Positions 11,201 to 20,449 of a stretch of DNA of 64,000 bases are shown piece after piece; the first letter of the stretch is position 1; every line of letters starts with the position of its first letter. Under the pieces are notes generated by a model, which ran no database searches, was not told the DNA's origin, and saw nothing but the letters and a program-made list of their open reading frames with translations. The translations under genes were made by a program, and so were the position numbers. The DNA is from Pyrobaculum islandicum DSM 4184 (GTDB lineage: Archaea > Thermoproteota > Thermoprotei > Thermoproteales > Thermoproteaceae), in NCBI RefSeq assembly GCF_000015205.1, contig NC_008701.1, positions 995,436 through 1,059,435 of the forward strand, given 5' to 3'.

Positions 11201-14200
11201 CAGTGTTCCTCGGCCCGTACCCACAAGCCACAAGGCCGTTCTTGTTAAATGTAACACTAGTATTAGCAGATGAATACAGTCCATATGACTATGCCTCAAT
11301 ATGGAGAGATTACTCCATCGGCGACTTCAAGATCTTGACAGACTTCCGCGCCATCGGCATCACTGGGATGCGTAGTATCTACCTCAGCTTGGCGTCTAAG
11401 TACCTAGATGAGACAAAGAAGGCGCTCGGATGTCCACAGTATACAACAGCTAACTACTCCAGAGCTATAAACGCCTATGCCCTGGCCGCAATGGCGGGCT
11501 ATATTGCCAATGCGTCGACAGATAGATATGCCGCGGTTTACCTCCTCACTTCGCAACAGCCCAAGGATATAATCGATATATGCCAGATGAAGCCTTCGCA
11601 AGCCGGCGCTGTCGAGATCGCCAGGCTATTTATGAAAGGCCAGAGACTGAGGTTTGTCGTATGGTACCTAGGCCAGAAGGTATTTGACGACTACGTCACA
11701 ATTACAGGACCGTTAGTCGATATAAAGACAGACGTCTACCCGATTAACGTAACGACTTATACAAAGAGTATGAGACTGCCGGTCGACACCTTTGTAGGAT
11801 TTACAATTACAGATGTATACCTTGGCCTCGCGCTTAATAAGACAGATGGAATGTTTGTAAACAAGTCTCTAGTGCCACAACTAATAGCGCCGTTCAATAC
11901 AACGTACACCACATACTCGCTTGCTTATTTATTAAACAACGAATTAGTCAAAGGCACGGCTCAGCAATTTAATGACAACGTCACTGCATGGGCTGGCGGG
12001 GCTTTGAAAGACAAAGCGCCATATGGAAGTTATGTGCCCGCCCAGTTTGGCGGCGACTTTGTATATCTGCCGAACCTAGTCGTCATCCGCAACGCGACTA
12101 CGCCCAAGTACCAATTTACCATATTAAACAGATATTCAACAACGACTTACACCTACAGATCATACAGCGATACAACTGCTAGCGGCTCGCTACAAGTGCC
12201 GGCGGGCCAGACTCTATCAATTACACTAGTAGGCGCCAAGATAGAGGCGGATCCCTCAAACAACGCGACATATGTAAAGTTAACTTCATATAATGGAGCT
12301 GAGAATGTCCAGCCGCAGTTAGTTATCAACGGTAGTCTTGTAGTTATCAACAACGTCTATGTGACGAATTACACGACAACTATAAACGCCAACTATACAA
12401 TTGTATTGACAATAAATGCTAAATGCGGCAGCATACAGATAGCGCCAGGCACAAATGGCCTAAAAATTACTGTAAATGCCGGAACGTGTCCTGCGGCTGT
12501 TAGCTATGTTGCAACTAATAGGACTTATACCACTCAGACTATTACTGTAACTGCTGTGCCTAGCACAGAATATGCTGTGAGCTTTGATAGATGGTTCTTA
12601 GTGCCATATGACTGGCGTTTTGCGCAGTACAACGTCCTCTACCACGCTACAAACGTCGTTGAGAGAAACGATATACTAAGAGTCTTAGCTTACACTGGCT
12701 TGACACAGAAGTGTGCCACTGCGGCCGGAGTAACACAAGTAGGAGAGGATGACAAATACACCTATACGCTGACGTTGACAGGAGTCGAGGTTGTTAACTA
12801 CCGCACTTTGAGAGTAGAACTGCCTTGGAAGACGACAGGCGGCGGGAAGGCCTATGTAAACATAACTGCGTACTTTACCAACGGAACTTTAATTGACTAC
12901 AAGGTGTATAACCTCACTGAGATACTAGCTGGCGCAAGAGGTACGAGGGTGGTAGTAACATTGCCACTAAACTTTGGAAAAGTGGCTGAGAAGGCCTATG
13001 CAATTGCTACTAAGAACCTAGCTGTTAGATATGTAATCGACTTCTATATGTCTGACCCCACCGCCGGGCCTTACGACGTCTGTGCAACTAAGCTGGTACC
13101 TCTCGCAGCCAACTACAAGACTGTGTCTATGTATGAATGTGCAGTTCCCTCGGCGCCTGGCGCACTTGAGCGTATTGATCCAACGACAGTGGTATACGCA
13201 ATAGACAAGGATCTATCTAATGCCAGCGGATTCCAAGAGACATTCGACACATATGGTGGGTTTGGGACGCCTATCACCTATGTTGTAAAGGCTGGCGAAA
13301 TTGCCCTCTTGCCGTCTTGGTACGGCAAGACCTCTGTCGCTGGCTCTCGCATTGCCAGACTGTGGATTATTGCGGCTAATCCAGACTACGGCCAAGGCCC
13401 TGCATTAGGCACTAAGTATTATCAATACACTGTCAAAGATGACAAAGTCACGATTAACATATACAAATTCGAGAAGTATCTAGTAGTCAACTACATACCG
13501 AATGTATGTCCAGCCGGATGGACTACACAGACCTTCTTAGACGAGTTTGACGGCTTTGGCAGAATTATAGGTCTTGGCTTTGGCGCATCTGGCACAAGCG
13601 CATTAGTATTAAGCAACTACACAAAAGTCCCCATGTGGAACTCGACTGCTATGTGGCTTGCTGGTGGAGCCTTCAAACTGCCTACTGTTGCGCTTGATGC
13701 ATTAACTGTGCAGAACACAGCTGACTTCCCAATTGTCGTCAGCTCGCTAAATGTTAGATACGGCGACTACAAGTATCCGATACCCATGCCGTTGTTACGC
13801 GTAGACGCTGGGAAGACCAACAGAACTCTGTTAAGTGCCTATGGCTTTGGCAGAACCTACATGATAAGCGCACAGGATGTATGGAACTTCAGACTTATAC
13901 AGCCTAACTATGAATATGGCTTAAACGCTTACCACGCCGGACTCTTAGACGCGGCTAAATACTTCGGCCTAGGCGATGTAGATGTAGCTAAATACCTAAG
14001 GCCGTTGGAGTCTAAGTACTTCGTCCAGAACGTGCTATATGCGAGCCATGCCGAAACCTCAGAGTGGACTTACAATATACTCGGCAGGAAGATCGCCGAG
14101 TGGACTAGAGGCAGATGGGGCGATCTAACTGTGAGAAGCGACGACTTTGACTACAAGTATGTATTCGGATTCCCAACTTTACCGCTGAAAGAAATACGTG

Positions 14201-16188
14201 ATTGGAATGACAGACCGTTGGCTAACCAGACCGTGGCGCTGTTTGACAAATCCGGTAGACTCTACGCAGTGGTCTACAGCAACAGTCTTGGCAGATTGGT
14301 ATATCCGTTGCCAGATCTATCAAACATCGGGCTCTCCAACGTGGTGAGAGTGGCTTGGTACAATGGCTATCTGGTAGAGTTGTTAAGAGGCAAGCCTGAG
14401 TTCACCATATGGATTTACGACCAGTTGATACAGAGAGATGTTACCGAACTTGGCGATGCATCTACGAATAACAAGATTAGAACCTACGTCTATCCGTTGA
14501 CTGTCACTGTGAAAGATGACGCTGGGAGACCGTTGACGAACATGTACGTTAAAGTAGTTGATACTTCAACTGTCGGCCAGTTGGTAAATGCAGCTAATAA
14601 GACCGGCGCCGACGGTGGCGCACAGGTTGTGGATCTGAGGATTTCGAAGTACTCAACTGGCGTGCTGTCGCAGATTCCGCCTACCAGCTACTACTACTTC
14701 GTCTATGACCAATCTGGCGCCCTAGTGGCCGCCGGCAGATTTGAGATACAACGCGGCGCCTCGGTGCCGTCCACCGGCTGGAACGTGGTGGCTACTGTGA
14801 GGTACGCCACCGAGATACCTGTGAAGAACAGCGCTACTAGAGGCTATTTGTTGATTAAGGGCGTGGAGTTCCTCAACGGCACTAAGAAAGACATCAAGAT
14901 TCCGTTTACCATATCTGGCGGTGTGATGGTGCTCGGCGGCAAGGTGCCTGTGTCTGTTGAATACCCGGTTGAGATCTATGTGACTCATGTGACGTTGGGC
15001 GGCCAGGAGGTGCCTGTTAAGGGCGGCAAGGCGCTTGTGTTCAGCGGCAAGACCACTGACTTACTAGCTGGTCTTGACTTCGCCGAGCTTGGGCTGACCG
15101 GCGTAGTGACGATACAAGCTGTTGATGCCAGCGGCGCTCCGAGGAGCGACTGGACTGTGCAAGTGCTCTACGGCAATCTAACCGCCGCCCAAGGTGCCGG
15201 CCAGGTGCAAGTTGTATTGCCGAGGACTGATGTGTTAGACCAGCCGTATGTCGTGAGAGTGATTACAAACGCAATTGCGCCAAATGGCAAGGCGTTAGTC
15301 AAAGAACAGACGCTTGAGTTAAAACAGAAGGCGCTGTCTCTACAGATTCCTGTGTCTACTGTGAAGGTGGTTGTGCAAGTGATTGACGGCTTTGGTAATG
15401 TAAGAAGTGACTGGCCTGTGGTTGTAGAAAACGTCGCCACTGGCATGGGCCAGGTGGCTACTGAGTTGGTAGATGGTCAACAGTATGTAGCTCGTGCAAC
15501 AGGTCTCGGCTACACCAATACCACAACCTTTGTGGCCAAGGGCCCGCAGATGGTGGTGAGGATCAAGATACCCACTGCTAAGATCGTGGCCCAGGTGGTG
15601 GACGGCTTTGGCAACGTGAGGAGCGACTGGACTGTCCAAGTCGTCGGCGTAACAAGCGGTCAGGGTAGCATAGGGCCCGTAGAGGTGCTAGCCGGCACAT
15701 ACACAGTGAAGACTTCAGTCTTCGGCAAGGAGTTCAGCCAGACTGTCAACGTCCAGCCGGGCCAGACCGTGACTGCGGCTGTGCAAGTGCCCACCGCTAA
15801 GCTGAGCGTGACTGCCGTTGACGATGACAAAAAGCCTCTTGACCGCTACGTCTCTTCTGTAGAGCTGACTGGCCCACTGTCGTTGATGTTCTCCACGCCG
15901 CCGAAGGATGTAGAAGTGCTTGCCGGGACCTACAGTATAAAGGTGCAGGCGCTAGGCAAGGAGGCTTCTGCTCAGATCACGCTGAATCCAGGCGAGGTGA
16001 AGAACATACAGGTGGTGGTGCCTGGCACCGCCGGGCTTGACATTGGTGGTACTAGAATTCCGTTGCCGACGCTGGTGCTGTACGGCCTGTTGTTGCTGGT
16101 GGTCGTTGTGATACTGGCGATATTGATAATTGAGTACAACAACTGGAGGAGGAGACGTCTAATGCAGATATTAGCCCCGCCGAAGTAA
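8218..16188 (+). CDS. Giant (2656 aa) secreted, C-terminally anchored surface protein; S-layer candidate
   Basis: A cleavable signal peptide (TILALLLLTVLTAIAYA, then QYGPG) precedes about 2580 extracellular residues rich in Tyr, Asn, Thr and Val. The C-terminus is a 25-residue transmembrane helix followed by a basic tail (NNWRRRRLMQ). The last 350 residues contain at least three repeats with a DGFGNVRSDW-like core, resembling carboxypeptidase-regulatory or Ig-like stalk domains next to the membrane. Signal peptide, giant ectodomain, stalk repeats and a C-terminal anchor are what an S-layer or pseudoperiplasm-spanning protein would show. That role is inferred; no catalytic motif was recognised. 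The gene has its own strong-looking promoter. Confidence 0.75.
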   Translation: MHNQTKTILALLLLTVLTAIAYAQYGPGQALPSAFNVVMQINDARAAAGLGYPLCTPWSKGLANYPPYSFAAGKNFTLIIRETASSPVYPPVFQDYRVSAVANSTGFVTFNINVPAGVDVTKRTNWYVAIVVEWPRPGYYFLIYNQTFTNATFIDVIGNLSGRPDLTDTKTYTGPWGVIKVTNGANRFGNLSSSVIHTYYIGINTLGKPFTLTLTRTITIAGTTITLDDNVGPARGPTNYVVGYDPNVNVVFGPFAYLSTYVISLGGPGKTVTIDPTKVFFNHYVYITIEGLRGVVIQSKNDQFTAFGGLRYVAITLNKTAGPGTSVSAPMSCGLIIWNMTMYTVKITGLLDLKGNPIFNPENFRYKIQLRVGDSWVTLDRAQASWRLDLSDVKAVLNQVCGTIKTFTDIMYCYRTLGPNEFRQAVLKLYEPVTLARLGGQLQLTNDNAKVSTADLTSKLVVEYSYTAGQDSVKAVVLEVALAELANFQGVLNVSVLPVQIRLWRWSNYSLPPSVPTPREYFYTDPLDLASLRFEVTGDTMYINRMAYDGAISYDPWLGQVIWVLPPYQPVPGLVGNVKASLLSLFNASGYLPMPPLVANLTTGGVIKYFNYSDVAANADFFKPFQIGLVGSYAYKFRIYSGDALVGTANVVAYYPVINASGLLYHSKAGDALQAVYDDNMHTDMYAVQIVTPGRFYDREHVIHIAIARIFQNILMKDACGNPVMGVSAGFAGASISLIMKIGGKNITIAKLPVGSEVPVDIMVPIDEWGNPQLDLKGGYISAYVVLNYFGYTLYPVDDLAKLPASAPVWFNIPIKFGVVKKPVIYLPIAPLNFRVWSQAVSVEYDPLKEPLMGFVVRIFSTGNVEIARSISNKDGYAYMPNVPIGVPFKVQVRTIVPTSDKRWSYTYEQIINKNDYSSYAKALGFSPGDNVYTLGTRGVFDSGLVVYSKTMLLDASNATKYICAKSAIDLPVEVYDIVVRVFDKTGKYLLRSQPVFLGPYPQATRPFLLNVTLVLADEYSPYDYASIWRDYSIGDFKILTDFRAIGITGMRSIYLSLASKYLDETKKALGCPQYTTANYSRAINAYALAAMAGYIANASTDRYAAVYLLTSQQPKDIIDICQMKPSQAGAVEIARLFMKGQRLRFVVWYLGQKVFDDYVTITGPLVDIKTDVYPINVTTYTKSMRLPVDTFVGFTITDVYLGLALNKTDGMFVNKSLVPQLIAPFNTTYTTYSLAYLLNNELVKGTAQQFNDNVTAWAGGALKDKAPYGSYVPAQFGGDFVYLPNLVVIRNATTPKYQFTILNRYSTTTYTYRSYSDTTASGSLQVPAGQTLSITLVGAKIEADPSNNATYVKLTSYNGAENVQPQLVINGSLVVINNVYVTNYTTTINANYTIVLTINAKCGSIQIAPGTNGLKITVNAGTCPAAVSYVATNRTYTTQTITVTAVPSTEYAVSFDRWFLVPYDWRFAQYNVLYHATNVVERNDILRVLAYTGLTQKCATAAGVTQVGEDDKYTYTLTLTGVEVVNYRTLRVELPWKTTGGGKAYVNITAYFTNGTLIDYKVYNLTEILAGARGTRVVVTLPLNFGKVAEKAYAIATKNLAVRYVIDFYMSDPTAGPYDVCATKLVPLAANYKTVSMYECAVPSAPGALERIDPTTVVYAIDKDLSNASGFQETFDTYGGFGTPITYVVKAGEIALLPSWYGKTSVAGSRIARLWIIAANPDYGQGPALGTKYYQYTVKDDKVTINIYKFEKYLVVNYIPNVCPAGWTTQTFLDEFDGFGRIIGLGFGASGTSALVLSNYTKVPMWNSTAMWLAGGAFKLPTVALDALTVQNTADFPIVVSSLNVRYGDYKYPIPMPLLRVDAGKTNRTLLSAYGFGRTYMISAQDVWNFRLIQPNYEYGLNAYHAGLLDAAKYFGLGDVDVAKYLRPLESKYFVQNVLYASHAETSEWTYNILGRKIAEWTRGRWGDLTVRSDDFDYKYVFGFPTLPLKEIRDWNDRPLANQTVALFDKSGRLYAVVYSNSLGRLVYPLPDLSNIGLSNVVRVAWYNGYLVELLRGKPEFTIWIYDQLIQRDVTELGDASTNNKIRTYVYPLTVTVKDDAGRPLTNMYVKVVDTSTVGQLVNAANKTGADGGAQVVDLRISKYSTGVLSQIPPTSYYYFVYDQSGALVAAGRFEIQRGASVPSTGWNVVATVRYATEIPVKNSATRGYLLIKGVEFLNGTKKDIKIPFTISGGVMVLGGKVPVSVEYPVEIYVTHVTLGGQEVPVKGGKALVFSGKTTDLLAGLDFAELGLTGVVTIQAVDASGAPRSDWTVQVLYGNLTAAQGAGQVQVVLPRTDVLDQPYVVRVITNAIAPNGKALVKEQTLELKQKALSLQIPVSTVKVVVQVIDGFGNVRSDWPVVVENVATGMGQVATELVDGQQYVARATGLGYTNTTTFVAKGPQMVVRIKIPTAKIVAQVVDGFGNVRSDWTVQVVGVTSGQGSIGPVEVLAGTYTVKTSVFGKEFSQTVNVQPGQTVTAAVQVPTAKLSVTAVDDDKKPLDRYVSSVELTGPLSLMFSTPPKDVEVLAGTYSIKVQALGKEASAQITLNPGEVKNIQVVVPGTAGLDIGGTRIPLPTLVLYGLLLLVVVVILAILIIEYNNWRRRRLMQILAPPK
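15100..15650 (+). repeat. Tandem in-frame repeats coding for membrane-proximal stalk domains
   Basis: Three copies of a roughly 54-nt core begin near 15103, 15361 and 15577. They encode AVDASGAPRSDW, VIDGFGNVRSDW and VVDGFGNVRSDW, each followed by a short beta-rich module. A weaker fourth copy (AVDDDKKPLDRY) starts near 15798. The second and third copies are the closest, suggesting recent duplication of a domain of about 70 residues. Confidence 0.7.
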
Positions 16189-16250
16189 TAAACCCCGCTT
16201 TTTCTCGTATTACTCCCCAACTTTTTTAACTTCTCTCTCCTCATTTTTCT

Positions 16251-16847
16251 ATGTCTCTCGGTCAGGCGCTTGTCTCTCACGTACGTTCTGCCATGTTGGC
16301 TAAGCTCCGCGGCCAGCCCCTCCCCGAGTCTCACCCCCTTCTTTCTGGCATGAAGAGTGGGGTGTTTGTCACTGTGGAGGCTATTGTGAGGTCGGGTGGG
16401 TTTGAGAGGAGGGAGGTTAGGGGGTCGCTTGGGGTGGTAGAGCCGTTTAAAGACCTGGCGTATGACACGGCGAAGATTGCGGCTAAGCTTGTATATGCCA
16501 TCCCCCGGTTTACTGAGTTTGACCTTAGGAGGTCTGTCATAGAGGTCACTCTTGTGGAAGAGCTTAGGGAGTGGGACGGCGGGCTTGCCGGCTTTGAGTG
16601 GGGGAGGGAGGGGGTGTACGCAGTGGCTGGCCAGCGGAGGGTTGTCGTACTTCCACAGACTATGATAGAGAGGAAGATCCTTGGCGAGGCTCTCTTGAGG
16701 TATATTGAGTCTATGGCGGGGCCCCCCGAGAGGTTGTATAGATTTTCTACACGTATTTTCTACGAGCTACACCCCGAGGGGGAGGTTATTGAACGTGAGC
16801 TTTGGAAATCTCGTGTTATTAAACAATTTCTAGAAGTTGTACGTTAA
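16251..16847 (+). CDS. AMMECR1-like domain protein
   Basis: 198 residues. The segment from about 35 to 110 ([32 protein letters not shown]) follows the AMMECR1 fold, in which the conserved LRGCIG motif here reads VRGSLG. The family is widespread in archaea and has no settled biochemical role. The ATG lies 26 nt after a TTTTTTAAC box. It stands alone between the giant surface gene and the Pro-rich protein gene. The call is by motif pattern; the family is divergent here. Confidence 0.7.
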   Translation: MSLGQALVSHVRSAMLAKLRGQPLPESHPLLSGMKSGVFVTVEAIVRSGGFERREVRGSLGVVEPFKDLAYDTAKIAAKLVYAIPRFTEFDLRRSVIEVTLVEELREWDGGLAGFEWGREGVYAVAGQRRVVVLPQTMIERKILGEALLRYIESMAGPPERLYRFSTRIFYELHPEGEVIERELWKSRVIKQFLEVVR

Positions 16848-16876
16848 GCTTTTATACTACTGCGCCTTTTTTCCCA

Positions 16877-17656
16877 ATGTACATAGAGTTGTTTGTAGTA
16901 GCTGGGCAAAGCGCCGAGCTTGAAAACGCCCTTAAGAAAGTTGTCGAAGAGCTTAGGGCTCATGTCCAAAGGCCTGACAAGGTGAGGCTTGCCACTGTAA
17001 AGATAAGGCCCGACGCGGTGGAGCAAGTAATTAAATTAGTGGGAGAGCCGCCGGATAAAGTGCCGCCCCACTATAGATCTTTAGTCAATATGTTGAAGAA
17101 ATATGGCATTACGAAATTCCCCGCCGTGGTAGTAGACGGAGCTAAAGTGGGGGAGGGCGATTTATCTATAGACGCAGTCCTTAAGGCAGTGCAAGATAGA
17201 GCTAGGGCGGAGTTTCCAGAACTCTCTACAATTGAGCTCGTCCCGCCTAGGCCCACGCCGGCGCCTATACAGCCGGTAGAGGTGCGTCCGCTAGAGCCGG
17301 CGCCTGAGTCTCTTAAGCCTCCGGAGCCTCCGCGGCCGCCTCCAGTAGAGTTGCCAAAGCCGCCTGAGGCCCCCCGCCCAGTGGAGTTGCCACCCCCCGC
17401 TCCAGAGGCCGCGAGGCCGGAGCCCCCACGTCTCCCGGCGGCGGAGGCCCCGCCGGCTAGACCCCCCGAGCCGCCTCGGCTTGTGGAAGCCCCGAGGCCC
17501 CTCACTGCAGTTGTAAAACTTGTCCTCGGCCGCCCGGATAACTGCGCCGAGTGTGCGTACTACGGCCAGTTGACCTCGCGGTGTTTCCTCTTTGGATTTA
17601 CTATTTCTAACCCCGCCTCGCCGCCTTGTAAACAATATGTTAGAAGTGGAGGTTAA
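16877..17656 (+). CDS. Thioredoxin-fold-like protein with Pro-rich linker and C-terminal Cys4 module
   Basis: 259 residues in three parts. Residues 1-115 look like a thioredoxin-type alpha/beta domain (ends TKFPAVVVDG) without a CXXC active site. Residues 120-215 are a Pro/Ala/Glu-rich linker (repeats of RPPEPPRL type). The last 35 residues hold four Cys in a CAECAYYG...RCF...PPCKQY arrangement that could bind metal. Similar small Cys modules occur in the proteins at 21387 and 22433. The TATA box (CTTTTATAC) is about 26 nt upstream of the ATG. It overlaps the next gene by 20 nt. Function unknown. Confidence 0.7.
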   Translation: MYIELFVVAGQSAELENALKKVVEELRAHVQRPDKVRLATVKIRPDAVEQVIKLVGEPPDKVPPHYRSLVNMLKKYGITKFPAVVVDGAKVGEGDLSIDAVLKAVQDRARAEFPELSTIELVPPRPTPAPIQPVEVRPLEPAPESLKPPEPPRPPPVELPKPPEAPRPVELPPPAPEAARPEPPRLPAAEAPPARPPEPPRLVEAPRPLTAVVKLVLGRPDNCAECAYYGQLTSRCFLFGFTISNPASPPCKQYVRSGG

Positions 17657-18167
17657 ATACAGGGCGGATCTAGGCTCTGTTAGAGAGCGTCTAAAGTCGC
17701 TTGGTTTTTCTCTCGTGGCGGCTGGGTGGGAGGAGGATATATATTTCCAACACCCCTGTAGAGATTTCGCTTCGACAGACGAGGCGTTGAGAGTGAGAAT
17801 TTCGGGGGGGCGTGTCGGAGTTACTTATAAAGGTCCCCGCATGGGTTTCGGCGGCAAGACTAGGGTTGAGCTTTCAGCCGCCGCCGACGTTTCAATAGTC
17901 GAGATTTTTGAAAAACTGGGGTTTGTGGCTGTGGCTAGGATAAAGAAGAGGCGTGAGTATTACAGAGGCGGGGGTTTTACCATATCTCTTGACCAAGTAG
18001 AGGGCCTTGGCGAGTTTGTCGAGATTGAGAAGGTGGTAGAGGGGGAGGGGGAGGTTGCAGAGGCTGTGGCAGAGATTAGGAGACTGGCGGCGAGGCTGGG
18101 GGTGGGCGAGGAGGTTAGAGAGACATATCTCGAGCTTTTTCTCAACACTTTTAAATCTGGGAGGTAG
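17637..18167 (+). CDS. CYTH-domain (CyaB/ThTPase-like) protein
   Basis: 176 residues beginning MLEVEVKYR. The EXEXK signature (EVEVK) defines CYTH enzymes, which act on triphosphorylated substrates: class IV adenylyl cyclase, thiamine triphosphatase or inorganic triphosphatase. Basic and acidic residues of the tunnel fold recur ([28 protein letters not shown]). The substrate cannot be told from sequence; archaeal members are often tripolyphosphatases or uncharacterised. The ATG at 17637 lies inside the end of the preceding gene, so the two may be cotranscribed. Confidence 0.85.
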   Translation: MLEVEVKYRADLGSVRERLKSLGFSLVAAGWEEDIYFQHPCRDFASTDEALRVRISGGRVGVTYKGPRMGFGGKTRVELSAAADVSIVEIFEKLGFVAVARIKKRREYYRGGGFTISLDQVEGLGEFVEIEKVVEGEGEVAEAVAEIRRLAARLGVGEEVRETYLELFLNTFKSGR

Positions 18168-18174
18168 GTTATAC

Positions 18175-19929
18175 GTGCAGTTTGGAGAACTTGTCAAAAC
18201 TCTAGCCGCCGTAGAGTCTACCACCCAGAGGACCACTATGGTTAAGCTTTTAACTTCTCTTTTTAAGAAGGCGCGGCCTGAGGAAATAGATAAAATAATC
18301 TACTTTGTCTTAGGCGATTTAAGACCCCCGTGGGAGGGGGTGGAGCTGGGGGTTGCGGAGAAGTTGTGTCTTAGGGCGGTTTCTAAAGCGACGGGAGTTT
18401 CTATATCTGAACTCGAGGCGCTTTATAAAAAGACGGGCGACGTAGGAGAGGCGGCTAGAAAAGCGCTGTCAACAGCCAAGCGCCCTGGTCTCTTGGCCTT
18501 TGGCCAACAAAAGCCGCTGGAGGTGTCTGAAGTATATGACACACTTCTTAAAGTTGCGCAAGCGTCTGGAGAGGGGGCGCAGGACATGAAGATCTCTCTA
18601 TTGGCGTCGCTTTTTGCAAAAGCCTCGCCAGAGGAGGCTAAATATATCGCTAGATTTGTCGTAGGCAAACTAAGGCTGGGTGTTGCAGATATGACGTTGA
18701 TAGAGGCGTTGTCTGACGCCTTTGGCGTAGATAAAGAGGCTCTAGAGAGGGCTTACCACATTTATCCAGACTTGGGCAAACTGGCGCGCCACGTGGCAGA
18801 AGGGAGGCCGCTTGAGGAGATTAAAATTACGCCGGGCGTGCCCGTCCTCCCAATGTTGGCGCAGAGACTTTCCTCCTCTTCTGAGATTTTAGCTAAACTG
18901 GGGGGCTCTGCCATATGTGAATATAAATACGATGGGGAGAGGGCGCAGATCCATCTAAAAGAGGGCGTTGTGAAGATATTCAGTAGGAGACTTGAAGATA
19001 TTACACACGCCTACCCAGACGTAGTTAAAGCTGTGAGAGAGGCTGTCTCAGCTAGAGAGGCTATCTTAGAGGGGGAGATTGTAGCTATAGACCCCGACAC
19101 AGGCGATATGCTGCCGTTTCAAGAACTTATGCATAGAAAGAGAAAACACGAGGTGGCTGTTGCAGTGGAGATGTACCCAGTGGTTCTCAACCTCTTTGAC
19201 CTACTGTATATAGATGGCGAGGATTTAACAAACGAGCCTCTTATATATCGTAGAGTGAGACTGTCGGAGGTTGTACAAGAGACGGAGAAGGTGTCGATAG
19301 CTAAGTGGAGGGTTTTTGACGACGCAGAGGAGATAGATGTGTTTTTCCACGAGGCCGTCTCTCTAGGCATGGAGGGCCTCGTTTGTAAATCGCCTACGTC
19401 GGTATATGAAATGGGGGCCAGGGGGTGGAACTGGATTAAATACAAGAGAGATTACAAAAGCGAGATGATAGACACAGTAGATTTAGTAGTAGTAGGCGCT
19501 TTCTATGGCAGAGGAAAACGCGCCGGGCTCTACGGCGCTTTTCTCCTCGCGGCGTATGACCCAGCCACAGACATGTTTTACACAGTCTGTAAAGTGGGGA
19601 GCGGATTTACAGACGCCGACCTTAAAAAAATGTACGAGATGTTGCAGCCGTATAAAATACCACATAGACATCCGAGAGTTGTCTCTAAGATGGAGCCCGA
19701 CGTTTGGTTTACGCCTCAGGTTGTAATTGAAGTCATCGGCGCGGAGATTACGCTGTCGCCTCTCCACACTTGTTGTCTAGGGGCTGTAAAGCCGGGGGTC
19801 GGCCTGGCCATTAGATTCCCAAGATTTACAGGCCGCTATAGGACAGATAAATCGCCTGAACAAGCCACGACTGTGTCTGAGATGATAGAGCTCTATAAGA
19901 GACAGAAAAAGGTAGCTCAGCCCGAGTAG
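18175..19929 (+). CDS. lig: ATP-dependent DNA ligase
   Basis: 584 residues from the GTG at 18175, which is about 24 nt after a TTTTAAATC box; this is the usual length of crenarchaeal DNA ligase. An N-terminal DNA-binding domain is followed by the adenylation domain with the catalytic Lys in [10 protein letters not shown] (about 251), then motifs III ([12 protein letters not shown]) and IV (EGLVCKSP). Motif V (WIKYKRDY) and the OB domain complete it. It seals nicks in replication and repair. Its 3' end overlaps the convergent gene at 19917 by 13 nt. Confidence 0.95.
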   Translation: MQFGELVKTLAAVESTTQRTTMVKLLTSLFKKARPEEIDKIIYFVLGDLRPPWEGVELGVAEKLCLRAVSKATGVSISELEALYKKTGDVGEAARKALSTAKRPGLLAFGQQKPLEVSEVYDTLLKVAQASGEGAQDMKISLLASLFAKASPEEAKYIARFVVGKLRLGVADMTLIEALSDAFGVDKEALERAYHIYPDLGKLARHVAEGRPLEEIKITPGVPVLPMLAQRLSSSSEILAKLGGSAICEYKYDGERAQIHLKEGVVKIFSRRLEDITHAYPDVVKAVREAVSAREAILEGEIVAIDPDTGDMLPFQELMHRKRKHEVAVAVEMYPVVLNLFDLLYIDGEDLTNEPLIYRRVRLSEVVQETEKVSIAKWRVFDDAEEIDVFFHEAVSLGMEGLVCKSPTSVYEMGARGWNWIKYKRDYKSEMIDTVDLVVVGAFYGRGKRAGLYGAFLLAAYDPATDMFYTVCKVGSGFTDADLKKMYEMLQPYKIPHRHPRVVSKMEPDVWFTPQVVIEVIGAEITLSPLHTCCLGAVKPGVGLAIRFPRFTGRYRTDKSPEQATTVSEMIELYKRQKKVAQPE

Positions 19930-20408
19930 ACTTTCTCAAGCGTCCATCTCAAAACCCTAAGTATTTCCCGCCTCCTCTCTTCAGTTCTATAGTTATATAT
20001 CTTCATCGCTGTTGTCTCAGTCTCGCCGCCCTCTAGCTCATACCTAAGCACCTCCTCTTGTTTTAGCGACCCCTGTCTGACCTCTTTTGCGTCTTCCTCT
20101 CTATACTTCTGTAGGAATTTGTCAAGGAAAAACCTCTTGAAGAGGCCGTCTAATTTCACCGGCTCCTTGAACTTAATATAGAGATAGTCTCTATACACCT
20201 CTACAGTTGCATATATCTCGCCGCCTCTACCTTTTACCTCTTCCACAGCCTCTGGCTTTGCCACTTGCGCCGCCGTGGAGAAAGACTTCTCTCCAATAGA
20301 CTTGTCTAAAATCTCCAATAGGGCGGTGTAGAGCTTGAGCTCTTGCTGTAGCTGGGCGATCTTCTCCTCTAGTATCTTCCTAATTTCTAACATCTTTTGG
20401 ACATCCAC
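19917..20408 (-). CDS. Coiled-coil protein of unknown function
   Basis: About 163 residues. The first 40 are a heptad-rich coiled coil ([16 protein letters not shown]). A charged linker and a beta-rich C-terminal region ([16 protein letters not shown]) follow. The GTG at 20408 is chosen because the TATA element at 20425-20436 is about 22 nt away; a second in-frame GTG at 20420 is too close. Divergent from the PfkB gene with a shared promoter. It resembles conserved Thermoproteales hypotheticals; I recognise no function. Confidence 0.65.
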   Translation of the reverse strand: MDVQKMLEIRKILEEKIAQLQQELKLYTALLEILDKSIGEKSFSTAAQVAKPEAVEEVKGRGGEIYATVEVYRDYLYIKFKEPVKLDGLFKRFFLDKFLQKYREEDAKEVRQGSLKQEEVLRYELEGGETETTAMKIYNYRTEERRREILRVLRWTLEKVYSG

Positions 20409-20424
20409 ATTTAACCCCACAGTA

Positions 20425-20436
20425 TTTATATTTAAA
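20425..20436. promoter_or_regulatory. Shared TATA element between 20408 (-) and 20450 (+)
   Basis: TTTATATTTAAA is centred 22 nt from the minus start and 20 nt from the plus start. The two GTG codons are only 42 nt apart, and both transcripts are probably leaderless. Confidence 0.5.
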
Positions 20437-20449
20437 ATTTAGAAGAGGT

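Noticed and set aside
18055-18174. 40-residue N-terminal extension of DNA ligase
   Set aside because: It lies in the CYTH gene in another frame and upstream of the ligase promoter; family length agrees with GTG 18175.
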